Position numbers and translations under genes: made by a program. Shown one piece after another: positions 8,382 to 17,281 of a stretch of 64,000 nucleotides of DNA. The stretch is from positions 1 to 64,000 of the forward strand of contig JAKJJU010000009.1 of NCBI GenBank assembly GCA_021713295.1, read 5' to 3'. The DNA is from Thiotrichales bacterium 19S3-11. GTDB taxonomy: Bacteria > Pseudomonadota > Gammaproteobacteria > Francisellales > Francisellaceae. Within the stretch, counting starts at the first letter, position 1, and every line of letters begins with the position of its first letter. The notes under the pieces were generated by a model that saw nothing but the letters and a program-made list of their open reading frames with translations, was not told the DNA's origin and searched no databases.

Positions 8382-8390
8382 GGGGGGGGG
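8382..8390 (+). promoter_or_regulatory. Nine-G ribosome-binding site
   Basis: The longest G run in the window, seven bases before the ATG at 8398, in the Shine-Dalgarno position. A homopolymer of this length is prone to slippage and could tune translation of the CaaX-box protein on and off by spacing changes. Confidence 0.7.
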
Positions 8391-8397
8391 AATAGTA

Positions 8398-9294
8398 ATG
8401 CCAAATACACATTACACTCTAGACGACGATACTATTTTAGTAAAAATAAATTTTTCGAATAAATTTAGTCAGTGGATTCAACTAAATCACACTGATGATG
8501 AGAGCTTAGAAGTTTCCAACATTAAACTACACTTGGGGATTTCATATAATGATGTTGAAAACTATATTTCATTTATGGTTACAGACGATGTAACTAAACC
8601 ATTTTCATTTTCTGGAGCAATTATTGACTGCCTCAAATCAGCTATCACTGATAGAACTATATATGGTTTTAAATTTTTTAAACCCGATGAAAATAAAAGA
8701 CAAGCCATTGAAACTAATAAACATTTTAAACATATTGGTGCTATCATCAAAAAAATAGAATCAACCCCCAACCCCATTGAAAAATCTAGTTTAACTTTAG
8801 AAGAACAAAGCACAATTAATTTCTACATCCCTAACAATAAAGGGACTATATACCTTTCTCCAGAAATGCTATTAGAAATCAAACGTAGTGCTATGTCATC
8901 TAAAAGGATTTGCAGTAACAATATAACCATATATCTGCCCAAATTCATGAATATTGAAGCTATCCAAGAGTTGTGTCAAAAAATTGAAAATATCATAAAA
9001 GATGCACAAATTGAACCAGATACACTATCCATAGCTGACTTGCCGACTCAATATAAACATATTTCTCTTAGAGCTGAATCAATTACACCAGATAGCGATT
9101 ATATATGTATTGCAGATGCTACCGATAATGAGTTAAAGCAATTAACTGACGTTGGTAAACAAACCGAGCTATATCAGAATATTAAACCTAAGGTACATGA
9201 ATCTACACCTTTATTATTTTCTCCTAAATCTAATACAACGCCAGATCAATCTAATACAGTACCAGATCCTTGTTGTCCATGTGTGATTCAATAA
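8398..9294 (+). CDS. Putative effector ending in a CaaX prenylation motif
   Basis: The body of this 298-residue protein is not recognised; it has no signal peptide or membrane helix. The last residues are PDPCCPCVIQ. The final four, CVIQ, form a textbook CaaX box (Cys-aliphatic-aliphatic-X), and Gln at X favours farnesylation by host enzymes. The two cysteines just before it (C292, C293) resemble the extra palmitoylation sites of Ras-type proteins. Bacteria have no protein prenylation, so the motif makes sense only inside a eukaryotic cell, where it would anchor the protein to membranes; Legionella effectors are precedents. The region before the tail (~260-290) is Pro/Ser/Thr-rich, like a flexible linker. 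The start lies behind nine Gs. Confidence 0.75.
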   Translation: MPNTHYTLDDDTILVKINFSNKFSQWIQLNHTDDESLEVSNIKLHLGISYNDVENYISFMVTDDVTKPFSFSGAIIDCLKSAITDRTIYGFKFFKPDENKRQAIETNKHFKHIGAIIKKIESTPNPIEKSSLTLEEQSTINFYIPNNKGTIYLSPEMLLEIKRSAMSSKRICSNNITIYLPKFMNIEAIQELCQKIENIIKDAQIEPDTLSIADLPTQYKHISLRAESITPDSDYICIADATDNELKQLTDVGKQTELYQNIKPKVHESTPLLFSPKSNTTPDQSNTVPDPCCPCVIQ

Positions 9295-9395
9295 CCTGAA
9301 CTCAAAAATAAAAAATTTCAGATCACTTATTCAGCTCATATACAAAATAAAATTACTCCTCATATAAAAAAATGAACTTCTTAATTTTTCTTCAG

Positions 9396-10010
9396 CTAAG
9401 ATAGTTTCTGCAAATTAGATGCATTTACCCCGTCTTTTCCACCAGATATAAACTGATCTGTTACTAATAATTCTGGCCATCTTTTTGTATCTATAACCTT
9501 TTGTATTTCAAGAATATTTTCGTCTGCAATTTCAGGTTTTTCATCTTCAAGTTCATAATAATTCGGAGATAATAGTCTACCTTTAAGTATTCCCTCTTTA
9601 ATACTACCTCCATATGCATTTATATTATTTTCCCACTCTGAATATTCAAATGCTTTATTTGCCCATGGGTCAATAATCATTTCATTATTGCCAATGATTA
9701 AAAATTGATGGTTAATACCATATCCACCAATTGATACTTTTCCTTTATAACCAGCTTCTCTAAGAATAAGTGCCCCTGCATAAGCCATCTCTTGGCAATT
9801 ACCGCAACCAGAGTCTAATGCCAGTTGAGCTGCCCTTAGCATATCCTTCCCTGCTATTTTTCTGTTTTTGTTTATTGTTACATTAATATCGCCATCTTCG
9901 GGATATCCTTCTGGAGATAACGATAAATATGTAGAACTATTTGGAACTCTAATAGCTGTTTCTTTTAAAACAAATTCAGATACTTTTTTATTCGTGGATA
10001 AATCTAGCAT
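9396..10010 (-). CDS. Transglutaminase/papain-fold-like protein
   Basis: A 204-residue protein with the sequence order of a transglutaminase-like cysteine enzyme. It has Cys in GCGNCQEMAYAGALILREAG (C72 most likely), His in GYGINHQFLIIG (H101) and Asp in MIIDPWANKAF (D114). The Cys helix, the His strand and the D-P-W turn match the fold shared with papain-like proteases, arylamine N-acetyltransferases and bacterial toxin deamidases. No signal peptide is present. Six Gs (10015-10020 as C on the plus strand) form the ribosome site. A host-directed protease, deamidase or transglutaminase role is inferred from fold and neighbourhood. The C-terminal ~70 residues are unassigned. Confidence 0.6.
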   Translation of the reverse strand: MLDLSTNKKVSEFVLKETAIRVPNSSTYLSLSPEGYPEDGDINVTINKNRKIAGKDMLRAAQLALDSGCGNCQEMAYAGALILREAGYKGKVSIGGYGINHQFLIIGNNEMIIDPWANKAFEYSEWENNINAYGGSIKEGILKGRLLSPNYYELEDEKPEIADENILEIQKVIDTKRWPELLVTDQFISGGKDGVNASNLQKLS

Positions 10011-10170
10011 AACACCCCCCTAAGTATTTAAATTATGATATAAATAAAATTATACAATATCATTTAAATATATAAATTCAATTAAAAATACATTTCAACA
10101 TAAAATTTCAATCTATTCAAAGATTGCTACTGACCCGCCATATTTTTACTAGGCACTAAGCTAATATACA

Positions 10171-11394
10171 TTATGGTTGTTTGGATTTTGTACTACTGGA
10201 ATGTTTTAAATGGTTTTTAAATTTGTCAAAAAAATACATAGTTGAACTATTGTTAGTTAAATTATTTTTCTCTTTAAACGTAGTTAATAAGCCTTTAAGA
10301 ATTGCATCATCTCCTTTATAGTGAGCGCTTATAAAGTCTAACTTATCAAAAGGGCTGGTTCTACTGTCCAAAGAACCCATTACTTTAGATACTTTATCTT
10401 GTAATTCAATATCTTCTGTAAAGCTACGTTTTTGAACTTGAATAAATAATGCTTCATTAAATACATGTAAATTTACAGCATCAACAAACTTATTTAACAC
10501 ATCCAACGTTTGACTTACAGTTTCAGTTCTCAAATGACCATCTTTAACATTTCTTCTTATAGTATTAACCAGTGCTTCTTGCTCTTTAACAAAAGTGGAA
10601 TATATAGATTTATCAATGACCAATTGTACAGCTTTATTACTCTCTATGATTGCTTGTATTATGGCTCTAGCACCTTCCTTGGTCATTAATAGGTTATTCA
10701 AATCATAATCACTATCTGCTGAACCTTGAAGTAATTTCTGTAGTTCAAAGCTTCTTAATAAATCGTCTCTTAAACTCGGATTTGTTATGCTTTCTAATGC
10801 AACCTTTATCTGATCATTTGTTAAACCAACTTGAAGCATTCTAATTAAATAACTTCTATCATAATCAGACAGCGCTGTTGCTTCCAGCAAAGGCTCTGGA
10901 TTTGATGAGGTGACTATCTCGCTACTACCGTAGCTTGTAACTCTCTGCACATGAACAAAATGACTAGGTTCTAAATCTTCTTGATAGGATATATTATCAT
11001 CAAATAACGTAATATCTGTAAGTTCAATACCCTCACAACCGTATATTCGATTCACATTATTTATAAATGCTTTTTTAGATTGATTCGTAGCGTCTGGTGC
11101 ACTGTCCATGCCATATGCAATTTCGCTGCCATGTGTCCTTAATAAAAAACTTCTATCTCTACCTAAGTAGCTATCATATACAGCATACATTTCAGCTCTT
11201 TTTGTTTCATCAATCTCTCTTTGAGAGGCCGATACTAAGAGAATTTCATTTTTTATTAGAATATTAGCAACTTCTTTTAGGTGATCAGAATAGCTGATAT
11301 ACCCGTTACTTAGTGTAGTATTATCAGAAAAAGGATTACGGAAAAAAAGCGTATTATCAAAATCCATACATAATACTTTTTTATATTCCGGCAT
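10171..11394 (-). CDS. HAD-fold protein with helical C-terminal domain
   Basis: From the chosen start the protein has 407 residues. The first ~150 look like a haloacid dehalogenase (HAD) domain: motif I VLCMDFDNTLFF (D11, D13), motif II LLVSAS (~52-57), a Lys near 107, and acidic motif IV ITLFDDN (D132, D133). These would support a phosphatase or phosphotransferase reaction. The remaining ~250 residues are helical and unrecognised. The start at 11394 is preferred over the ORF start at 11433 because GGGG (11403-11406) lies eight bases upstream and motif I then sits at the N-terminus as usual. No signal peptide. Its place in the G-rich-site island suggests an effector. Confidence 0.65.
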   Translation of the reverse strand: MPEYKKVLCMDFDNTLFFRNPFSDNTTLSNGYISYSDHLKEVANILIKNEILLVSASQREIDETKRAEMYAVYDSYLGRDRSFLLRTHGSEIAYGMDSAPDATNQSKKAFINNVNRIYGCEGIELTDITLFDDNISYQEDLEPSHFVHVQRVTSYGSSEIVTSSNPEPLLEATALSDYDRSYLIRMLQVGLTNDQIKVALESITNPSLRDDLLRSFELQKLLQGSADSDYDLNNLLMTKEGARAIIQAIIESNKAVQLVIDKSIYSTFVKEQEALVNTIRRNVKDGHLRTETVSQTLDVLNKFVDAVNLHVFNEALFIQVQKRSFTEDIELQDKVSKVMGSLDSRTSPFDKLDFISAHYKGDDAILKGLLTTFKEKNNLTNNSSTMYFFDKFKNHLKHSSSTKSKQP

Positions 11395-11425
11395 TGACAC
11401 TACCCCATTAACAGCTAATTCTTTA

Positions 11426-11467
11426 TATAACAACTAAGCTACAATATATAACAACTAAGCTACAATA
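11426..11467. repeat. 21-bp perfect tandem repeat, two copies
   Basis: The unit TATAACAACTAAGCTACAAT plus A occurs at 11426-11446 and 11447-11467 without mismatch. It lies 32 bases upstream of the HAD gene start, where promoter or leader elements would be. It could be a slippage duplication or a doubled regulator site. Confidence 0.8.
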
Positions 11468-11575
11468 TAAAAATGCTAAAATATATTATAATTTATTCAC
11501 AACTTTACTAATTATTATTCAGTCAACCAAAAATAACTGAACCTTAATTATAGTAAACCACTTTTTACTACCTAC

Positions 11576-14500
11576 TCAACGCCTATAAGATATACTACTT
11601 TGGCTTTGTTGCTGCCCTTGTTGCCGCCATGGAGATGGTGGTGTAGTTATATACCTTAGCTTAAGCGCAATCATTTCTTTGAGACCCCTATCTTCCAACT
11701 GATCTATATCAATTGGGTTTACAAAAAGTACTTTAAGCTTATCTACCGATAGATTATTAATTAATTTATCTTGTTGTCTATAGGGTAATGTATTATAAAT
11801 GCTTACTAAATCTCGAGGTGATTTAATCTGATCCATGATAGGTATCAAAAATTGGTTAAATACAACTTCAAACTTATCTTTTGCTAGCATAGTAGTTAGT
11901 TGCATTAAATTACCACAATCCAGATTTCTCAATATATCCTGTTGGATAAATTTTTGATAACAGTTAATATCATCTAATCCATCAAATGTTACTAAAGCCT
12001 CAACCAAAGTCATACCCTGAATCATACTAGTAATTATTTGGTTATATTGCTGTAACACCTTATCAAATAGGTCTACATCAGATACTCTCTGTAGAAACAT
12101 TGATAAGGTTGCTACATTCCTAAATTTAACTTGGTTAAGTTGATTAAGATTCTTCTGTAGAAATTGATTTAATGTTACTTTTGAAAAAATTTTAATCAAG
12201 CTCAATATATCAAGATCTTTATTAACCAAATATAAATCATCAAAAAATTCATTGGGTAAGCTATCTAAAAGCTTTTTAAGCTGCTGATCATCAACAAACT
12301 GAGAAACTATAATTAAGTCATCTAAACTTTTAATAATCCCAAGTTTCTTATTATCAATAGCACGGCTAAATAATCGCTTCAGATTGACTTGAGTTTTATC
12401 TTTTAAAAATGACAGTGCATTCTTTGATTCAGTCTCAATCAATACGTTGATTAATATATCCTGAGTTACATTTGCAAATATACCAATAATGAGTCTATCA
12501 TTAAATACTTTTTTATAGTCTTCATTTTTTTGATACGATACATTATCAAGTAATAATTTTACTATCTTTTCAATAGCTAAGTTTTCTAAAATGTCCACCT
12601 TTTTCGCCTCATCAGAATTATATATACTTAAAACAGATACCAAATCATCCATGGTTGTAATTAAAGACGCTAACATATCAAATAAATTAAAGTGTTTGCT
12701 CATCTCATTAGCTTCATTATTGTAGCTATAGAGAACTTTCAATAATTTAGCCTTTTCTTCGATCGCAAGTCCTTCAGACCAGCTTGTTATGGCACTTTTG
12801 AACGATTCACTCCAAGAAAAATTCCTAATAAAAGCGACACCATCAAAGTTTCTTAATTCCTCTAGTATATTTTCTGTATTTGCATATTTCTGAATTAATT
12901 CATCAATATCACTATTTAATGCAATTTTTTTCAATTGAGTTACAAAATTAAATTTATCAATAAGACTAAATTTTTCTGATATTCTATTGGCATAGTTAAT
13001 AACTTTAGTATTATCCCTAAAAATATAAATAAAAAGCGCCAACTTTTGTGGGTCTTGTTTAATCCACCGCTGTAAACTTTCGTCATTAATATTTTCTTCT
13101 ATTTCAACTTTGAATTTAATTAATACAGAATGTAGTTTTTTATCTGCTAGATTATCTAAACATGACCAATTAGATTCTTCCTGATTCTTGAGAAGTGCTC
13201 GATATGCAGGACAACTTGCTAACAGTCTTAACTCATTTTCATTAAATTTTTCAGCTAAGTCATCGACAGTCGTAACATACTTATTAAGATGATTTATATT
13301 AATCACTTTCAATAAGTTGAGTCGTTGATCTGGATTATAAACACTATGATTTAAATTAGGTAAATTAACCTCATCTTTATTTAATAAATGATTTAATATG
13401 CCACTATCTACAATAAAATCAAAAAAATCATTAAATTTCTCAATATTATTGTCTTTCAATTTTGACATAATGTCGTCAAAGCTTCGAACATTGTCAAAAA
13501 TATAATGAATTAGCTGATATCTATTCATGTCATACAAAATGTTAGCGGTTAAAATAGTCTTAATTTGATCAATAGTTAACGATTTAAACGTATCAATAAA
13601 ATTTCTTGAATTTATAATCAGTTCCAGCTGATGCTTACCTTCACAAAACAGCTTAAGTTTTTTTCCAGAAAAATAGTTAGCAATATAATTAAAATGCTGA
13701 TTATTATCAATTATCTTAGAAAAAATTCCAATTTTAGGATTATCAATACAGTTAAAAAAATTAAGCTTAGCCCTAGAAGGCAGACTTTCAATGAAGTCTT
13801 TTAATTGATCAAACGTATAAAACCGACCAAACTTGTTCTGAAAATCAACATTAAACTCAAGCGTTTGATTTTGGATAAAATGATTCAAGATTGCTTCTGG
13901 TAACGTTAAATACCAAAATAGTTGTGATTGATCAAGATTTGAAAAGCATGTTTTAAGTAGTTCAAGATCTGAATCATTAACCACTCTAACACAGGTATAG
14001 TCTACATATAAGCTTTTTATAAATGTTTCTTCTCTTATAAATAAACCAAAGTTAGTTTGATACAATGAGGTAGGGTTTGGTTGACCCTCTACTTTTTCAT
14101 GATTTATTTTAATTTCTTTAACTGCGTTAGCAATAAACCCAGATTCTTGTAATATAATCGCAAAAAATAAATCTTTTAGATTCTCACTCGTTTTTTCATC
14201 TATATAGTATGTATCATCAACTTGATTATACTGATATATTCCCTGCCGCCAGAGCTCACTAAACTGATCATTAATTAACGGTCGATTGTTATTTATTTTT
14301 ACCGCTTTATTATTAAACATCAATGACCAAAATGATAACTTTTTAGGTTGTCTGTTCTGTTCATCAATAGCTTGCATGTTCCTTGGCAATAATGGGTCAA
14401 TCAAATCTGTTATTGCTTGAAGATTAGCATTATTTGGAATTGCTGTAGTTGTTTTTAATTGCTCTATAATAAATGAAACTGTTAAATTACGTTCTAAATA

Positions 14501-15148
14501 GATTTTAAACCTGTTTTTAGCATCATCATCTATTGTTGCATAGTGATCCTCTACGTTATCAAGTCCATAAGTTTGGGAGACTAAATTACACAAAGCCCTA
14601 ACATGATGAATCTCCATAGCATCCCAAGTTAATTGATTTTTATTTAAAAAGTTTGTTGCTAATTGCCGAATACCCTCTACTTTTGCATAAGCTACTTTAG
14701 CGTTTAAACCATTACCTAAAATAACCTGTTGACAAAACATTATTAGGTTTCCATAAGCACCTTCATAACAAGCATTAAAGGTAAGACCCTTAATTTGATC
14801 ATTTGCAACCTTCCTAAGTTTATCTTCATGATGCACAAACATAGACTCTAAATCTTTTTTAAGAGAAATAAAGATTCTTTGTCTGTCATCATTACTAGTC
14901 ATATTTGCATAAGTAGCATTTTGAATATTATTTTTTAATTTACCAAATTGCTCACTCAAACCAGCTGTATTACACTTAATTATCTTCTCTAATAAAACAA
15001 TCAGCTGAGCTTTAGCTTTATCAAATGATCTCTCAGTACTTGCATAGTAAATGGGCTCTTCTCTATAAAGACTAGTATCACCCGCTGGTATTGTTTCCAG
15101 TTTAATTGACTTTAATTGCTTAAAATGATCTGTTAGTTCTGTTTTCAT
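11576..15148 (-). CDS. Giant helical-repeat protein, probable effector
   Basis: The 1190-residue product has no domain that I recognise. It is Leu/Asn/Asp/Lys-rich and predicted almost entirely helical, without signal peptide or clear membrane segments. A loose motif, [ST]-x-[DR]-[DQ]-[LI] followed by a helix ending in LL, recurs: TFDQLKDFIESLP, SFDDIMSKLKDNN, TVDDLAEKFNENE, TMDDLVSVLSIYN, SLDDLIIVSQFVD, SPRDLVSIYNTLP. This points to an alpha-solenoid of degenerate repeats over residues ~420-1150. The C-terminus is a short Gln/Ser/Arg-rich tail. The start at 15148 is set by GGGTGGGG nearby; the ORF start at 15175 would bury that site. Such proteins in intracellular bacteria are often host-interaction scaffolds (inference). 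Confidence 0.6.
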   Translation of the reverse strand: MKTELTDHFKQLKSIKLETIPAGDTSLYREEPIYYASTERSFDKAKAQLIVLLEKIIKCNTAGLSEQFGKLKNNIQNATYANMTSNDDRQRIFISLKKDLESMFVHHEDKLRKVANDQIKGLTFNACYEGAYGNLIMFCQQVILGNGLNAKVAYAKVEGIRQLATNFLNKNQLTWDAMEIHHVRALCNLVSQTYGLDNVEDHYATIDDDAKNRFKIYLERNLTVSFIIEQLKTTTAIPNNANLQAITDLIDPLLPRNMQAIDEQNRQPKKLSFWSLMFNNKAVKINNNRPLINDQFSELWRQGIYQYNQVDDTYYIDEKTSENLKDLFFAIILQESGFIANAVKEIKINHEKVEGQPNPTSLYQTNFGLFIREETFIKSLYVDYTCVRVVNDSDLELLKTCFSNLDQSQLFWYLTLPEAILNHFIQNQTLEFNVDFQNKFGRFYTFDQLKDFIESLPSRAKLNFFNCIDNPKIGIFSKIIDNNQHFNYIANYFSGKKLKLFCEGKHQLELIINSRNFIDTFKSLTIDQIKTILTANILYDMNRYQLIHYIFDNVRSFDDIMSKLKDNNIEKFNDFFDFIVDSGILNHLLNKDEVNLPNLNHSVYNPDQRLNLLKVININHLNKYVTTVDDLAEKFNENELRLLASCPAYRALLKNQEESNWSCLDNLADKKLHSVLIKFKVEIEENINDESLQRWIKQDPQKLALFIYIFRDNTKVINYANRISEKFSLIDKFNFVTQLKKIALNSDIDELIQKYANTENILEELRNFDGVAFIRNFSWSESFKSAITSWSEGLAIEEKAKLLKVLYSYNNEANEMSKHFNLFDMLASLITTMDDLVSVLSIYNSDEAKKVDILENLAIEKIVKLLLDNVSYQKNEDYKKVFNDRLIIGIFANVTQDILINVLIETESKNALSFLKDKTQVNLKRLFSRAIDNKKLGIIKSLDDLIIVSQFVDDQQLKKLLDSLPNEFFDDLYLVNKDLDILSLIKIFSKVTLNQFLQKNLNQLNQVKFRNVATLSMFLQRVSDVDLFDKVLQQYNQIITSMIQGMTLVEALVTFDGLDDINCYQKFIQQDILRNLDCGNLMQLTTMLAKDKFEVVFNQFLIPIMDQIKSPRDLVSIYNTLPYRQQDKLINNLSVDKLKVLFVNPIDIDQLEDRGLKEMIALKLRYITTPPSPWRQQGQQQSQSSISYRR

Positions 15149-15261
15149 TAATTTCCCCACCCGATACTTAACCAAATTTGCAAGTTATTATATTGATATA
15201 TAGATTAATATCTAGAATAGATTTATTACAAATTTAATCAAATATTCTATAAAGAAAACAC

Positions 15262-15327
15262 AAATAAATTAAAAATTTTAAATAACCACCCTAGCCAAGT
15301 TCAAATGAAGAAATACCAAATGCCTTC
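15262..15327. repeat. 66-bp direct repeat, copy 1
   Basis: Positions 15262-15321 are identical to 17282-17341; after one mismatch (15322) five more bases match. The copy carries, on the minus strand, only the last residues of a GNAT protein (FGISSFELG and stop), whose longer decayed body lies at copy 2. It marks one edge of a 2020-base segment with two effector-like genes. Confidence 0.9.
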
Positions 15328-15405
15328 ATCTATACCAATTGTAGAAGTGAATTATTTTGTTGTAGTTTTGGTAACAACCATTAAACCCGTAATTATCAAA
15401 TATCT

Positions 15406-16167
15406 TTACTGATGGAGTTCCCTATGAGCAACTGATTCTTGAGTTTGAGAGTGCTGACTAAATATTGGTAACGGATCATTGCCTCGTCTCCTAGATTGAT
15501 AACGCTCGCAACTTGTATCAGGCATCTTTTTTCGTTTTTTGGTATCGCTTAATCTATTATTTAATTTTATGATAACATCATCATGATGAGGCTCATTATT
15601 ATAAACATAATTAGGTAACTCTTCCCTATCTTCATGATCATTTTTTTGAATTTCTCTTGTAATAATACGAACTTCATCACTATTTGTCGTTAGCCTATCA
15701 TGATTAGACCATTTATCTTTTACCTTATGTTTTCCCCATCTGCTATCTCTTATTGAATAATATTCATCTTTGGATAATTCCCTAAAATCCTTATTCCAAT
15801 TATCAAGACAAAAGTATACATGTCGCTCTGAATCAACTTTAGCATGAATATATAAATAAGCATGATCGACATCAGCTAGCATTTTTCTCATTTTATATTC
15901 AAGCTTATCTTTCAGCTGGCAACGAAGCTTAAATGCTAATACATTAGCATGCTCTCCACAAAAACCACCACCGATCTTCTCTACATTAGAAGTATATGAC
16001 CTTGGGGACATTTCAGATAGTCTATCTCTTATCCCCTCATCCTCTATAAAATAAGAATTTATTGATTCACTGTATTGTTTATAATGCTTTCTTTGATTGA
16101 ATTGCTTCAATAACTTCATATCATTAAACACATTTATAAATATTAATATAAGGTCATCGTATGTCAT
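15406..16167 (-). CDS. Second transglutaminase/papain-fold-like protein with basic tail
   Basis: A 253-residue protein with the same catalytic order as the 9396 gene but little other similarity. It has Cys in KIGGGFCGEHANVLAFKLRC (C70), His in DVDHAYLYIHA (H102) and Asp in YFCLDNWNKDF (D122). The GxCxExA, DHAYxxI and LDxW motifs fit a transglutaminase-like fold. The C-terminal third is charged and contains KKRKK (~213-217) followed by SRRRG, which could serve as a nuclear localisation signal in a host cell. No signal peptide. The ribosome site is weak and not G-rich, unlike its neighbours. It sits inside the segment bounded by 66-bp direct repeats. The enzymatic class is inferred. Confidence 0.6.
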   Translation of the reverse strand: MTYDDLILIFINVFNDMKLLKQFNQRKHYKQYSESINSYFIEDEGIRDRLSEMSPRSYTSNVEKIGGGFCGEHANVLAFKLRCQLKDKLEYKMRKMLADVDHAYLYIHAKVDSERHVYFCLDNWNKDFRELSKDEYYSIRDSRWGKHKVKDKWSNHDRLTTNSDEVRIITREIQKNDHEDREELPNYVYNNEPHHDDVIIKLNNRLSDTKKRKKMPDTSCERYQSRRRGNDPLPIFSQHSQTQESVAHRELHQ

Positions 16168-16548
16168 TGTCTCTGGATACTTTGTTTAATTATTTTGGTA
16201 AATATAGATTCTAAAGGCATATCATTCAAGAATACCCTCTTATAGTTTGAAACAAAATTTTAGCATAAATCATACCTAATAAATTCGACAATCTTACGGT
16301 GATAATTTATAGAAAATTATTACATATCAGCACTTATCATATTAAAATCAATTTTACAATAAATTTCAATTAAATAAATATCTTTCATAGAGAACTTTAA
16401 TAGACCTACAAATAATTATATATAATTATCATAAAAATCAGACACAATAGTAATAGTTTTTTTGCCATAAAATATATTTACTATAGCTGATGTATGATAG
16501 TATCATCACTATAATAATTTTTAGTTAAATTTATGGGTGGGGTGTAAA
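16168..16548. other. AT-rich divergent intergenic region
   Basis: This 381-base region between two divergent effector-like genes is extremely AT-rich and has no open frame of interest. A small dyad, TGATG (about 16490) with CATCA (about 16504), lies 40 bases before the next start, and the GGGTGGGG ribosome site is at 16535-16542. Promoters for both genes must lie here, but none stands out. Confidence 0.4.
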
Positions 16549-17247
16549 ATGGCCTTTTCAGTTAGTAATTTTAACAGCTCAATGAAAGAGATATATAATA
16601 AACTAGGAACTAAAGCTTCTTTCCTCCAGATGTTTAATATCAAAAACCATGATTCTGGTCGTACGCTTAGTAACGTTCTTAGTGGTAACTATCAAAAGAT
16701 AATTCCTAAGGATACAAAACCTCATAGCAATACGACCATAAATACCTCATTTAAATCATTTCAGAACATTCTTATCGATACAAACTCTTTTCATCACGTT
16801 GCAAGTGAGATAAAAAAACTAAGAACTCAAATTAACCCTAGTGAACAATATGATGCGGTAGATAGACTATTTCAGCTAATCATTACAACTGAAAAAGCAT
16901 CAAAAGCTACATCCAATATAAATTTCTACAAAAGATTGAAATTAAACTCTCTAAGATCTGATATTATAAATGATATCAAATTCCATAATGAAGCAACTGG
17001 CCTTACTCCCAATGGCCCATTGATGGAAAGTAAATTTATAGCTAACTTTACTAAATTTAAACATATTGTCAGCTCTACGTATGGTTGCGGTACTGACATT
17101 GCATCCTCTCATCAAGCAGTAAAAAATGATATAAATGCCCTAGAAGATGCTGCAGTAAAAGATGATATTGATACAAAATTCCCCTTTTTCTCTAAATCAT
17201 CTTTCACTAGTCGGATCTACTCCCCATCACATCAAATCACTAGATGA
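16549..17247 (+). CDS. Unrecognised protein of the G-rich-site class
   Basis: Not recognised. The start at 16549 is chosen because GGGTGGGG (16535-16542) lies six bases upstream; the ORF start at 16537 overlaps that site. The 232-residue product is Ser/Asn/Lys-rich, predicted mostly helical (residues ~80-160), with no signal peptide or membrane helix. It opens MAFSVSNFNSSMKEIYNKLG. It lies in the segment between the 66-bp direct repeats with the second transglutaminase-like gene, so the two may have arrived together. The use of the same ribosome site as the effector candidates is the only hint of function. Confidence 0.55.
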   Translation: MAFSVSNFNSSMKEIYNKLGTKASFLQMFNIKNHDSGRTLSNVLSGNYQKIIPKDTKPHSNTTINTSFKSFQNILIDTNSFHHVASEIKKLRTQINPSEQYDAVDRLFQLIITTEKASKATSNINFYKRLKLNSLRSDIINDIKFHNEATGLTPNGPLMESKFIANFTKFKHIVSSTYGCGTDIASSHQAVKNDINALEDAAVKDDIDTKFPFFSKSSFTSRIYSPSHQITR

Positions 17248-17281
17248 GATTTCCCCCTCTCTCCGAACTTATCTCTATCAG

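Larger units (their letters stand above)
8036..8397. other. Spacer with recombinase scrap
   Basis: This 362-base stretch separates the ankyrin gene from the CaaX-box gene. It holds the G-rich ribosome site of the former (8043-8047), a recombinase-like fragment (8137-8295) and the nine-G site of the latter (8382-8390). The rest is AT-rich with no feature I can support. Confidence 0.5.
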
